64,000 bases of DNA from Saprospiraceae bacterium (GCA_029262995.1 JAJCYH010000023.1:1-64000); one strand, 5' to 3'. Shown: positions 45,357-54,758, numbered from the stretch's first letter. Numbers and translations: made by a program. Notes: generated by a model not told the origin, from the letters alone.

Positions 45357-47085
45357 TGCGATAAATCTCTTTTTGAATATCGCTTTTAATATTGCTTAAG
45401 GAAGATGAAATTTTTGAAATTTCATCTTCCAAAGCTTTTACTTCATTTGTTTCTTGCTGAATATGTTTGTCAAAGGAGGAGAAATTATCAACAATCTTGT
45501 CCTTAATCTTGCCTGCATATTGTGATAACTCAAAGCTTAGCTCCTTCTCAATCTTAGCTCGCCCTTCGTCAACTGCATTCTGAAAGGATTTTAGAATATT
45601 CTTTTTGCTCAAGCCAAGACTTATCCCTGCAAAACTGAATCCAATTGCAGTGATTACACCACCAGTAATATCAAAAACAGCAGTATTCGTAATTGTTGTT
45701 ATAATGATACCGATTATGGCCAATCCACTTCCCTTAGCGATATCCGGAATAATTGATCGGGTCTTATGACCAACTTCTTCTGTATAGAAATTTTCAGAGT
45801 TCTCTAAAAATGATTTAAATGTCTTTTGCAGATCCTGCATTACCAATGATCGCTTTTCAGCTATATCAGAAAATATTTCATGATTGTCTTTTAGTATCGT
45901 TTCACTGGTTCTTAATTTCACATCAACCAGTTTGGCCATATCCTGAATACTTACCGAAATATCTACAATACCATCATCCAGCCTGGTCTTGAATTCCTTA
46001 TTCAATGTAGTTTCGATTTCCGAATTAAATTCTTCCAACCACTTCTTGAGATTGGATTCAGAACTAAAAATGGTACCAAAAGACCTTTTGAGCAAACTGA
46101 AAAAACCAATATTCTCTTTAAGAATTTCTTTCCTTGTAGTCATTACTCTTTCATAACAAGCGATTAGATTTTCGACCAGCATTTCAGAATAACGATTTGA
46201 CTTTTTTACTTGATCGTCTAATTTTTGTTGGATATCAGCTCTAAAAGATATATCATAATCAAGTTGTTTTTTTCTTAGACCAAGGCCCTTGATAATCTTG
46301 TTTGTAATCTGCTCTGAAGTAGAGATGAGATTAACAAGTTTTTGAAAAGCAGCTGATGCTCCAGTTACATTCTTGTATATATATTCTTTAAGCGGTTTGA
46401 AGCCACTTATATCACGCTTGTTATTCAATTCATCGATAGCAGACACGGCAAAGACATTGGCTTCCATGATCCCCTTACTTCTTGCCTGTTGTATGACGCC
46501 TTGGATGTTTATACTCAAATCCTCTTCATTCAATAAGTCTTTTTGCTGTAGGATGAAGATAATTTTCTTATGCCATTCACTGTGGATGAAATCAAAAAAC
46601 TCCCAGGCTGATTGGCGATAAGGATTCTTCGCTTCAAAGACAAAAACGATTAGATCAGAAGAAGGAATAAAGCTTTCTGTGACTTCTTGGTGATGCTCAA
46701 TAATTGTATTCGTGCCCGGCGTATCAACGATGGCAATATGTTTAAGAATATCTACATTTTGATATATCCTCTTAATGTAGGGGCTTATTTGAACTTCAGA
46801 TTCACTTTCTCCGTAGACAATTTGCTGAATACAATCTGTCATTGGCGAAGGTGCTACCTTACATATTTCTTTCCCTGTGTCCAACAGTGCATTAATAAAA
46901 CTACTCTTACCTGATTTTACTTCTCCAACGATAACAAACATATAGGGGTCATCAATAGATGTTAGCAAGTCTTTACTTGTTGTAGACAGTTCGTCATTAC
47001 CAAGCCTGACTATCAATTGATTGAGGGAATCAAACTGAATTCTTAGTGATTTTTTAAATGGTTCGTGGCTCTTACTTAATTTCAT
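45346..47085 (-). CDS. Bacterial dynamin-like GTPase
   Basis: 579 residues. G1 is 'VGEVKSGKSSFINALL' (about 53-68). The switch I Thr lies in 'SPMTDCIQ', G3 is 'AIVDTPGTN', and the G4 position reads 'LQQKD' where N/TKxD is usual. Long helices (about 240-440) follow, then two adjacent hydrophobic segments at about 465-505 ('GLAIIGIIITTITN', 'VITAIGFSFAGISLGL') and a C-terminal coiled coil. This layout matches bacterial dynamin-like proteins that bind and remodel membranes. The cellular role is unknown. It follows wbqC-like gene by 9 bp, and its end overlaps the giant gene by 11 bp. Confidence 0.85.
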   Translation of the reverse strand: MKLSKSHEPFKKSLRIQFDSLNQLIVRLGNDELSTTSKDLLTSIDDPYMFVIVGEVKSGKSSFINALLDTGKEICKVAPSPMTDCIQQIVYGESESEVQISPYIKRIYQNVDILKHIAIVDTPGTNTIIEHHQEVTESFIPSSDLIVFVFEAKNPYRQSAWEFFDFIHSEWHKKIIFILQQKDLLNEEDLSINIQGVIQQARSKGIMEANVFAVSAIDELNNKRDISGFKPLKEYIYKNVTGASAAFQKLVNLISTSEQITNKIIKGLGLRKKQLDYDISFRADIQQKLDDQVKKSNRYSEMLVENLIACYERVMTTRKEILKENIGFFSLLKRSFGTIFSSESNLKKWLEEFNSEIETTLNKEFKTRLDDGIVDISVSIQDMAKLVDVKLRTSETILKDNHEIFSDIAEKRSLVMQDLQKTFKSFLENSENFYTEEVGHKTRSIIPDIAKGSGLAIIGIIITTITNTAVFDITGGVITAIGFSFAGISLGLSKKNILKSFQNAVDEGRAKIEKELSFELSQYAGKIKDKIVDNFSSFDKHIQQETNEVKALEDEISKISSSLSNIKSDIQKEIYRIIS

Positions 47086-47094
47086 TATGAATTA

Positions 47095-47709
47095 TTACTT
47101 ATTGTCAAGGATGACAGACTTAGAAATTACCCTTTGGCTTTCAGGGCCAAGATTGAATAACAAATCTAATATGCTTAATGCTTTTGTAAAATTATATTTA
47201 TCACCGAATACTTGATCGTACACAAGAGTATTAACATATAATGATGGATTATTAGTTCTTAAATCTATAGCATCATTGTAAAGTTTCTGGTATTTATCGG
47301 TGTAATGCCATTGATTAATGACAATGTATTTGGTAATAAATTGAAAAGAATTTTCAAAAAGGTCAAACAGATAGAGTGGTTTTGCCAATATGATCTGCTC
47401 TATTTGATCAAAGTAAAACTCAAAGTATGGGGAATTGCCATAGGCAGAACGGATTCCTTCTAAATAGTCTTTGATCCAATTTTCAGCATAGGAAATTTTA
47501 ACTTCTTTGATAGGCTTATTCGTTTTCCCCTTTTCCAATGGAATACTCAATCGCAGAATGCCATTGGTTCCAAGTATAAGTGTTCTGTTCCTAAATGATC
47601 TCTTCTGAAAATTTTCATGCACTTCAATGAAACCGTTCATTCTAGAAAGAAGAACATATTTTTCTATTGGACCAAAAATGGATATAGGACTTATAACTAA
47701 ATTCTGCAT
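47095..47709 (-). CDS. WbqC family protein
   Basis: 204 residues from ATG 47709; an earlier TTG at 47727 is less likely. 'SIFGPIEKYVLLSR', 'NFQKRSFRNRTLILG' and 'LSIPLEKGKTNKPIKEVKI' are WbqC hallmarks. WbqC-like proteins occur in O-antigen and polysaccharide loci and are predicted to act on sugar or amino-sugar substrates. The Bacteroidota versions are widely conserved but uncharacterised. It probably shares a transcript with the dynamin-like gene. The divergent neighbour is a glycosyltransferase gene. Confidence 0.85.
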   Translation of the reverse strand: MQNLVISPISIFGPIEKYVLLSRMNGFIEVHENFQKRSFRNRTLILGTNGILRLSIPLEKGKTNKPIKEVKISYAENWIKDYLEGIRSAYGNSPYFEFYFDQIEQIILAKPLYLFDLFENSFQFITKYIVINQWHYTDKYQKLYNDAIDLRTNNPSLYVNTLVYDQVFGDKYNFTKALSILDLLFNLGPESQRVISKSVILDNK

Positions 47710-47776
47710 AATGCTTATTCGAGTCAATTATAGTAACTTATTAAATATATTCGCATTACTTAACTAAATTATTTCA

Positions 47777-49021
47777 TTGGACTATCTAGATCGATATATA
47801 AATAAATTTTGTGACAAACAACTAGAAAGTAAATATTCTGATGAAAATGATATTATAATTGTTATTCCTAGTTACGATGAATCATTAGAAACTATAGAGG
47901 ATACTTTGAATTCTATTGATATTGCCTATCAAAACAAGGGGGATGTTAGAATTCATATTATGGTCTTGGTCAATTTCAAGAAATCTGATGAAATCTTAAT
48001 AAAAGAACAATCAAGTCAATTATACAATGAATTAATATCAAAGTCCTATGGTTTCTCAATGGATGTATTCCAATTGGAATTCTTGGATACCAAGGGTGGC
48101 GTAGGATTGGCAAGAAAATGCTTAATGGATTGTGCTTTACGCAAATTTGATGCTCAAGGCAAAATGGGTTTGATTATTAATTTGGATGCCGATACTCTTG
48201 TATCAAGTAACTATTTCACAAGCATTGCGAATTACTTTTCACAAAATGAAAATATTGAAGCGGCAAGCATTTCTTTTGAACATCGAATTCATGAGGATGA
48301 AAAAATTAATAGAGCTATTGTTGATTATGAATTGCATCTAAGATATTATATCAATATGCAACGATTATGTGGTCTACCATTCGCTTTTCAGACAGTAGGG
48401 AGTGCTATGGTAGTTAGATCGGATGCGTATGCCAAAGAAGGAGGCATGCCAAAAAAACAAGCTGGAGAAGATTTTTACTTCCTGCACAAATACAGTAAAA
48501 ACAACACACTTGGAGAGATTAATACTGCTACAGTGTATCCATCCAGCCGGCTATCTCATCGAGTGCCGTTTGGTACCGGTAAAGCCGTATGGGATATAAT
48601 AGATTCAGATCACGATTATACATCTTATAGTTATGTCTCTTTTGAGATTTTGGCTCAGTGGATTAATCTGGTGTTTAATTCTTATGAGAAGCTGCAATAC
48701 GGAGTAGATTCATGCCTTAGTATTGATAATGATCATTTTAAGGGATTTCTAGACAGTTTTAGTGTGAATAATAAGGTTTCTGATATTCTAAGAAATACAA
48801 CTACAAAAGAAACTTTTACGAAGCGCTTTTTTCAATGGTTTGACGCCTTTATGTTGATGAAATATTTGCATTTTATGAGAGAATCGAAATATAAAGATTT
48901 TCCTATAAATGACTGTATTGATTATCTATTTAATAAACTGGATCTACCTAGGGGAGATACTAAGTATGATAATCTTTTAATGCTGAGGAAATATGATTTG
49001 CAATTGCTTAATAGAGATTAA
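47777..49021 (+). CDS. Family 2-like glycosyltransferase
   Basis: 414 residues, soluble. 'IIIVIPSYDESLETIEDTL' is the first Rossmann strand of GT-A enzymes. 'LIINLDADTLVSSNYF' holds the DxD metal motif (about residue 137), and 'GSAMVVRSDAYAKEGGMP' and 'GEDFYFLHKY' are the acceptor and ED segments. The start is TTG at 47777, the only option before the first strand. No transmembrane helices, so it may act on a lipid-linked or cytoplasmic acceptor. It is divergent from wbqC and has a 4-bp overlap with the convergent miaE end. Confidence 0.82.
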   Translation: MDYLDRYINKFCDKQLESKYSDENDIIIVIPSYDESLETIEDTLNSIDIAYQNKGDVRIHIMVLVNFKKSDEILIKEQSSQLYNELISKSYGFSMDVFQLEFLDTKGGVGLARKCLMDCALRKFDAQGKMGLIINLDADTLVSSNYFTSIANYFSQNENIEAASISFEHRIHEDEKINRAIVDYELHLRYYINMQRLCGLPFAFQTVGSAMVVRSDAYAKEGGMPKKQAGEDFYFLHKYSKNNTLGEINTATVYPSSRLSHRVPFGTGKAVWDIIDSDHDYTSYSYVSFEILAQWINLVFNSYEKLQYGVDSCLSIDNDHFKGFLDSFSVNNKVSDILRNTTTKETFTKRFFQWFDAFMLMKYLHFMRESKYKDFPINDCIDYLFNKLDLPRGDTKYDNLLMLRKYDLQLLNRD

Positions 49022-49602
49022 TGCAACGCCGGTCTGATTTCAAGATTATCCAATATTTCAGCCTCATTTTTTACCCACCAGGCTAATCTGGCGTAAACTT
49101 CATCCTCTTTAAAGTAATTAAGAGCCATCTTGACATAGATATGCCCATGTTTTGCTTCAGAAACCCAGAGCATCTTATAAAATTTCGCCATTTCAGCATC
49201 GGTTTGCGCATCTGCAACCATTTTAAACCGCTCAGCACCTCTTGTTTCAACAAGTGAAGCAATCAGCAATCTGTCCATAAATCGCTCGTTCCTGCCTGAA
49301 TGACACAGCTTTAACAATGCTTTTAGATAGAGGTCTTCTCCAATGGAGTGGGATAAAGGGATACCCCTTTCCGCCATAATTTTATAGACCATTTGAAAAT
49401 GCTCAAGTTCTTCTATGCCGGTCTCAATGAGTTCTGGGATTATTTCTTTTCGATCTGGGTATTTTGCGACAAAACTCATAGCCATTGCTGAGGCTTTACG
49501 TTCACAATCTGCATGATCTTGGAGAAATTGATCAAAATCATTCATAACCGCATCAATCCAGTGCTTTTTGCTTTCGGATGCTAGTTCTAGTGTTAATTTC
49601 AT
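49018..49602 (-). CDS. miaE: tRNA-(ms2io6A)-hydroxylase MiaE
   Basis: 194 residues, ferritin-like di-iron monooxygenase. 'DHADCERKASAMAMSF' and 'GIEELEHFQMVYKIM' give the first metal Glu and ExxH pair. 'LIASLVETRGAERFKMV' and 'SEAKHGHIYVKMAL' give the second. MiaE hydroxylates the isopentenyl side chain on A37 using O2, acting after MiaA (3694) and MiaB (not in window). The presence implies aerobic growth. A 44-residue peptide gene lies 14 bp upstream. Confidence 0.92.
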   Translation of the reverse strand: MKLTLELASESKKHWIDAVMNDFDQFLQDHADCERKASAMAMSFVAKYPDRKEIIPELIETGIEELEHFQMVYKIMAERGIPLSHSIGEDLYLKALLKLCHSGRNERFMDRLLIASLVETRGAERFKMVADAQTDAEMAKFYKMLWVSEAKHGHIYVKMALNYFKEDEVYARLAWWVKNEAEILDNLEIRPALH

Positions 49603-49616
49603 TTTGATTTCAACGA

Positions 49617-49751
49617 CTAGTTATTCATCATGAACATGACATAAAGCAAAATCAACAGCACTACAGTTACAATAAAGCTTACAACAAAGAACTTTTTCTC
49701 TTGTTTTCTCCCTTTGACACTGGACCTTCTTTTTCTTCTTGAATTTGACAT
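49617..49751 (-). CDS. Small basic single-span membrane peptide (44 residues)
   Basis: Opens ATG at 49751 and closes TAG at 49617. The N-terminus is strongly basic ('MSNSRRKRRSSVKGRKQEKK'), followed by one hydrophobic helix of about 20 residues ('FFVVSFIVTVVLLILLYVMF') and Met-Met-Asn-Asn. Charge distribution predicts the N-terminus inside. It lies 70 bp after the CRTAC1 gene's neighbour spacer and 14 bp before miaE on the same strand. A 60-residue frame at 49621-49803 overlaps it but reads Lys/Cys-rich low-complexity sequence and is not favoured. Function unknown. Confidence 0.55.
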   Translation of the reverse strand: MSNSRRKRRSSVKGRKQEKKFFVVSFIVTVVLLILLYVMFMMNN

Positions 49752-49821
49752 AATTATTTCTTTTTAAAGTATCTAATATATAAATACTGCTAAATAATTT
49801 CACTAAAACCTAGGAATGATT

Positions 49822-52065
49822 TCAATCATGATGATGCTTATGCTGTGAATTTGGGATCTTGAAACTTTTAAGATTGATATGATTCAATTGGTCATCCATT
49901 TCAGTTACAAGAGTCAAATTGTTTAAGGGTAAATCGATGATTTCCTGGATATTCCCTGAAGGCCAGTAAACAACTATTTTTTCAAGATTTTGGTTTTCTG
50001 GAATAGAGAAATTAATTGTAAATGAATTTTCTCCAAAGCTTGAGCTGTTTGAGATAGTTCTATAATAACAAGTTTGCTTATTATCATAACTACAATTGAA
50101 CATTACTCTAGCACCAATAGCCGCTTTATTGGACTTTGTACCTATTAATTTTAGCTTTTTCCATTTCTTATTTACGATGGGGTTTTCAAATAGGGCATTA
50201 AAAAAGATATCACCTTCATAAGCACCTCCTAAGACACAGTAGATATCTTCATCACCATCATTATCGATGTCAGATATAGATACTGCATGTCCTTTTTGAA
50301 TTGAACCAAATCCTCCTTGTGTGGTAACCTCCTCAAACTTGTTCCCTTTGATGTTAAGGAACATTCGGTTGGGGATAATAGCTTTGAAGTCTGGCTCTCC
50401 AGTAGCAAGATAAATATCAAGATAGGAATCATTGTTAATGTCACCATAATTGGCCCCCATCGCAAAGCATGGAGAGTTAAAGTTATAGGAAGAAGTCATA
50501 TCGATAAACTGTCCATTCTTATTGTTAATATATACTTTTGGAGCTGAGGCATTAAACTTTTTGAAGTTCAAATATGAAGACCACTCTTGAGCAAAATTAT
50601 TATAAGCACTTTCAGAATAGCCTGAGACAAACAGGTCTTCCCAGCCATCATTATTCAAATCAAAAAACCAAGTCGGAAAACTCTCCATTGGTTCTTCAAC
50701 TCCCGCAAAAGAAGCAATGTTAATAAATCTCATTTGCCCGGATTCTATCAGTTGATTTTGCATTAATGCATTTTTTCCTTTTAAATTTGATATGAAGATA
50801 TCAACGTCTCCGTCTAGATCGTAATCAGCAGAACTAACACCTTTTGCAAAAATTTTAAGGTCAATAGAACTTAGGACTGCTTCATCTTTGAAGGTGCCAT
50901 CTTTTTGATTGATAAAAAGCTCACAAGAATGTACTGCATCCAGTGAGGATTCGTTTGCAATAAACAAATCTACATAACCATCACTATTGTAATCTGCCCA
51001 CGTACAGGCCTGTGTTGGATGTTTAGTTGCCAAACCTGCCCCATGTGTTACATCCGTAAAGGTTTCATCTCCATTATTTCTTAAAAGTGAATTGACTGGA
51101 CTATTCTTTAACCAAGCACCTCTAAGTATATAAAGATCTAAATATCCATCGTTGTTATAATCCGTGTGTGTTAAGTTCAACCCTCCATTTATTCCCCTTA
51201 GGTTGTGATCATTTGATTCTTCAAATTGGCCATTTTCTCTACCAAAGAATATGCGTATTTTATCATCAAGTGACCAAGATGTCAATACAACATCTGGAAT
51301 GTAGTCATTATTAAAATCATCTATAACAACACCACCTGATAATCTGTTATCATCTAAGTTTAGAGAAGATGCTTTATTTTGAAATTTTGGGATAAGGGGC
51401 TTTTCTTTATTCATTAAATTTCGCAACCATTTCTTTGGAACCCCATCGGGGTATTGTCCAAGCGTCATATAGGCAATGTTTAATAGATAAATATAGTTTT
51501 CATCGTCATAGCCTTTATTAAGCATTAAACTTATTTGTTCAATCGCCTTTTGTGATCCTTCTTTTATTTGATGTTTTGAGTCATCATCCAAAGGAATAAT
51601 GCAAGAGCCCGAAGAATGATAGTTTATGCAGTTCGCTTGTTCACCTAACCTTAGATAGGATACAGCCAGGAATTGATCTATCATATTTATTGCCTCATTA
51701 TTTTGATTGATATTAGCATTTACAAGAATTTGTTTTAGTCTGAGAAATATACCAATAGCCTCTTTTGTTCTTCCGGCCAATAGGTATTCATAGGCTCCGC
51801 GCATTTCCAAATTAAACTTTTGAACAGAACTTGTGTTTGCTGCCTGATTCAGAAATAAATTTGCTCTACTTTTATTCTTGTAAGGAGAATCCATCGGGCT
51901 AAGTTGAGCATTAAAGTGGGCGAGGTCTTTTGCCGCTTGAGATAATTCCTTTACTTGGATTTTTTCTTTTAATTGATTGGAATACTCTGAAGTTTGAGAT
52001 TCTTTACAAGCAATAATCAAAAAAGTAATTGCAGTAACAAGTATTATAAATCTAAATGTTTCCAT
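49822..52065 (-). CDS. CRTAC1-like lipoprotein with FG-GAP/VCBS repeats and ASPIC/UnbV domain
   Basis: 747 residues. The lipobox 'TFLIIACKES' puts Cys at about 20. Residues about 30-215 are helical, perhaps TPR-like. From about 245 to 625, calcium-binding FG-GAP/VCBS propeller repeats recur ('DFNNDYIPDVVLTSW', 'DYNNDGYLDLYILRG', 'DYDLDGDVDIFISN', 'DINNDSYLDIYLATG'). The ASPIC/UnbV domain with 'KAAIGARVMFNCS' and 'IVVYWPSGNIQEI' ends the fold. The protein closes with a His-rich tail, 'HKHHHD'. Surface-exposed, with a probable binding role. It follows the helicase gene by 12 bp. Confidence 0.88.
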   Translation of the reverse strand: METFRFIILVTAITFLIIACKESQTSEYSNQLKEKIQVKELSQAAKDLAHFNAQLSPMDSPYKNKSRANLFLNQAANTSSVQKFNLEMRGAYEYLLAGRTKEAIGIFLRLKQILVNANINQNNEAINMIDQFLAVSYLRLGEQANCINYHSSGSCIIPLDDDSKHQIKEGSQKAIEQISLMLNKGYDDENYIYLLNIAYMTLGQYPDGVPKKWLRNLMNKEKPLIPKFQNKASSLNLDDNRLSGGVVIDDFNNDYIPDVVLTSWSLDDKIRIFFGRENGQFEESNDHNLRGINGGLNLTHTDYNNDGYLDLYILRGAWLKNSPVNSLLRNNGDETFTDVTHGAGLATKHPTQACTWADYNSDGYVDLFIANESSLDAVHSCELFINQKDGTFKDEAVLSSIDLKIFAKGVSSADYDLDGDVDIFISNLKGKNALMQNQLIESGQMRFINIASFAGVEEPMESFPTWFFDLNNDGWEDLFVSGYSESAYNNFAQEWSSYLNFKKFNASAPKVYINNKNGQFIDMTSSYNFNSPCFAMGANYGDINNDSYLDIYLATGEPDFKAIIPNRMFLNIKGNKFEEVTTQGGFGSIQKGHAVSISDIDNDGDEDIYCVLGGAYEGDIFFNALFENPIVNKKWKKLKLIGTKSNKAAIGARVMFNCSYDNKQTCYYRTISNSSSFGENSFTINFSIPENQNLEKIVVYWPSGNIQEIIDLPLNNLTLVTEMDDQLNHINLKSFKIPNSQHKHHHD

Positions 52066-52077
52066 AGCATAATAAAT

Positions 52078-53376
52078 TTACCAATGACGTTTTTTGTGTT
52101 CATAATATTCAATAATTTTTTCATCAACAATGATATCTCTAGGCCTAATTTTTTGTTTTAATATTATGCCTTCTAAAGTTCTACAACGGCTTAAGGCAAC
52201 GTAAGTCTGTCCGTAATCAAAAGCGCCAGAACCTAAATCAATATCTATATTATCAAATGTTTTGCCCTGAGATTTGTGAATAGTAATTGCCCAAGCCAGC
52301 TTGATAGGATATTGCTTGAAAGTACCGCTAACAGTAGTTTTAAATGTATCAGGATTTTCCTTATCTATTTCGTATTTTATAAGTTCCCACTCTTCCACAT
52401 CGATAGAAATCTCTTTTTTCTCATCTCTTTCAGAAAGTTCAACTTTAATGCTATCTTGACCAAGATCAGTAATTTTACCTAAAGTTCCATTAACATATCT
52501 GCCTTCAAGATCATTCTTTACAAACATTACCTGAGCATTCTTCTTAAGCCAAAGATGTTGATCTGTTGGAAAATTCGAAGTGGTAAAGTTTCCTGTTACG
52601 CGAGCATTAAATTCAAAAGTAGGAGAAGCAATTTGTTTTAGCTTTTCAGTATTAATAGTGCTAACCTTTTTATTTGTTGAGCAAAGAGTAATAGTAAAGC
52701 CATCAGAGTCACTTTCAGTCACATGTCTTTTGTTTAGCTCTTCTAAATCTTCATAATCAAACTGGCGTGTTCGAATATTATCCAATAGTCTTATAAAGCC
52801 TCTTTCTTTTTGTCTGTAAACAGTCTGTAGTTCTATCATACGCAATTCAAATTCTTCCTGAAACACAGCGGCAGAAAAAAAATAGGCACTACCATACCGT
52901 TCAGTTAAATATTGTCTCTCAAATGGAGAGGCTACCACAGGTGGAAGTTGAAATAAATCGCCAAATACTACCAATTGGACACCCCCAAAAGGTCGTGGAT
53001 CTTCAATGTTATTTCTGAGGAATATATCAATACAGTCCATCATATCAGCTCTCACCATAGAGATCTCATCAATGATTAAAAGCTTTAATTTTTTATAAAA
53101 TTTATGATTTTTTCTTTTGGTAAGCTCCTTAGGATCTATCATTTTAGGTGGAAACTTAAAAAAGGAATGAATGGTTTGCCCACCAACATTCAAAGCGGCA
53201 ATTCCTGTAGGGGCCAATACGACAGCATTTTTTTTAACAGTTTTTTTAACGACATTTAGCAATGTGGATTTACCTGTACCTGCTCTACCAGTAATAAACA
53301 AATTCTCACCACTGCCTATAAGGTCCAGAATGGCATTAAATTCTTGATTGATCTGTATTGGTTCTCTATCTAGCAC
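52078..53376 (-). CDS. Pif1-like / RecD-type SF1B DNA helicase
   Basis: 432 residues. Walker A 'ITGRAGTGKSTLL' (28-40), 'VLAPTGIAALNVGGQTIHSFF' (motif Ia, cut for length), Walker B 'LLIIDEISMVRADMMD', 'VVFGDLFQLPPV' (motif III) and 'AWAITIHKSQGKTFDNI' (motif V) identify a 5'-3' SF1B helicase of the Pif1 group. Such enzymes unwind G-quadruplex, forked or replication-stalled DNA. Start GTG at 53376. It is upstream of the CRTAC1 gene, with a 12-bp gap. Confidence 0.9.
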   Translation of the reverse strand: MLDREPIQINQEFNAILDLIGSGENLFITGRAGTGKSTLLNVVKKTVKKNAVVLAPTGIAALNVGGQTIHSFFKFPPKMIDPKELTKRKNHKFYKKLKLLIIDEISMVRADMMDCIDIFLRNNIEDPRPFGGVQLVVFGDLFQLPPVVASPFERQYLTERYGSAYFFSAAVFQEEFELRMIELQTVYRQKERGFIRLLDNIRTRQFDYEDLEELNKRHVTESDSDGFTITLCSTNKKVSTINTEKLKQIASPTFEFNARVTGNFTTSNFPTDQHLWLKKNAQVMFVKNDLEGRYVNGTLGKITDLGQDSIKVELSERDEKKEISIDVEEWELIKYEIDKENPDTFKTTVSGTFKQYPIKLAWAITIHKSQGKTFDNIDIDLGSGAFDYGQTYVALSRCRTLEGIILKQKIRPRDIIVDEKIIEYYEHKKRHW

Positions 53377-53463
53377 GATTGCAAATTAATTCAAATATAA
53401 TTCATATGACATTAATCTTAAATTAAGCTAGACTGACTTATCTTTATAAGCAAAAGCTCTATT

Positions 53464-54666
53464 ATGATTAGGATGATATATTTGTTTGGTGTATTGGTTT
53501 TAACTTTATCATGTACAGATAATGGTGAGATAACGAATCCAACTGAAAATGAACCAATGGAGGAATTATATGAGGACACCTTAAGGTTTGCTTCATTTAA
53601 TGTGTCAATGTCTGGTAATACTGAAGGTCAAATTGCAGAGCAAATGGAAAATGCAAATCAATATACAAGGTATAAGAGAATTGCTGCTATCATACAGAAG
53701 GTAAGACCGGATGTGCTTGTTCTGATGGAATTTGACTTTGATTCAACAGGGCAATCTTTGAAAAACTTCAACGAACAACTCTTAAATGTTGCTCAAGCTC
53801 AAGATGAAGCCATTGATTATCCTTATATGATGCAGTTTACATCAAATACAGGATTGAATAGTGGTGTTGACATAGATGAAAACAATAGGATCGAAGTTCC
53901 AGGTGATGCATTTGGTTTTGGTGTTTTTGAGGGGCAATATGCATCTGCCATTTTATCGAAATATCCATTTGATGATAATAATATTAGATCATTTCAAAAA
54001 TTATTATGGACTTCTATGCCAGATGCTGAATTACCTATCAATTCAGATGGCAGCTCTTATTATTCTGATGAAGCATTAGAAGTTTTCAGAGTATCATCCA
54101 AAAATCATGTTGACCTACCAATCGTTTTGCCCAATAATAAAATAATCCACGCTTTAATTTCTCACCCAACTCCACCTGTTTTTGATGGTACTGAAGACAG
54201 GAACGGAAAGAGAAATCATGATGAAATAAAACTGTGGGCGGACTATATTTCTTATGAAGCTTATCTTATTGATGACAATGGGAATGCGGGTGGTCTTAGT
54301 AATGATGCATCGTTTATTGTATTTGGAGACCTAAATGCGGATCCTGTCGATGGCGATTCGCATAACAATGCAGTATCACAGCTCTTAAACCATGAGAGAG
54401 TACACCAAGACGTTGCAAAAGGAAGTCTAATTCCTAGTAGTAATGGCGGAACGGAGCATAATCAAAGTTCAGGAAATCAAGGAGATCCTGCTTTTGATAC
54501 TTCTTTCTTTGGCTTGCGGGTAGACTATGTATTGCCATCGAGAGATTTAAAGCCTATCCAATCAGGTGTGTTTTGGCCTTCAAGTTCTGAAGATGCCTAT
54601 GATTTGATAAAAAATGGAATTGCTTCTGACCATCTATTGGTTTGGGTCGATATAAAATTTGATTAA
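53464..54666 (+). CDS. Endonuclease/exonuclease/phosphatase (EEP) family lipoprotein
   Basis: 400 residues. The lipobox 'LVLTLSCTDN' puts Cys at about 17. The EEP (DNase I-like) catalytic set is complete: Asn in 'FASFNVSM', Glu in 'VLVLMEFDFD', His in 'ALISHPTPP', Asp/Asn in 'VFGDLNADPVDG', Arg-Asp in 'LRVDYVLPS' and 'ASDHLLVW'. Substrate may be extracellular DNA or phosphoesters. This subfamily is often found beside or fused to phytase-like or lamin-tail proteins. First gene of the 53.4-61.5 kb same-strand run. Confidence 0.85.
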   Translation: MIRMIYLFGVLVLTLSCTDNGEITNPTENEPMEELYEDTLRFASFNVSMSGNTEGQIAEQMENANQYTRYKRIAAIIQKVRPDVLVLMEFDFDSTGQSLKNFNEQLLNVAQAQDEAIDYPYMMQFTSNTGLNSGVDIDENNRIEVPGDAFGFGVFEGQYASAILSKYPFDDNNIRSFQKLLWTSMPDAELPINSDGSSYYSDEALEVFRVSSKNHVDLPIVLPNNKIIHALISHPTPPVFDGTEDRNGKRNHDEIKLWADYISYEAYLIDDNGNAGGLSNDASFIVFGDLNADPVDGDSHNNAVSQLLNHERVHQDVAKGSLIPSSNGGTEHNQSSGNQGDPAFDTSFFGLRVDYVLPSRDLKPIQSGVFWPSSSEDAYDLIKNGIASDHLLVWVDIKFD

Positions 54667-54750
54667 ATAAATTTTTGAAGTTCAGTTCATTCCAATGTAT
54701 TTGAATTAAACATATATTAACTTTTATTCAGATAAAATGTGCTATTTCGC

Positions 54751-54758
54751 TACATTTG
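54751..54758 (+). promoter_or_regulatory. Possible -7 element for the lamin-tail/TonB/PLD genes
   Basis: TACATTTG fits TAnnTTTG, 28 bp before the ATG at 54787. It suggests the run from 54787 may have its own promoter separate from the EEP gene. No clear -33 element. Confidence 0.3.

Noticed and set aside
49621-49803. 60-residue minus-strand open frame
   Set aside because: Lys- and Cys-rich low-complexity translation in a different frame from the 44-residue peptide, which has a better start, a clear membrane helix and a better fit before miaE.
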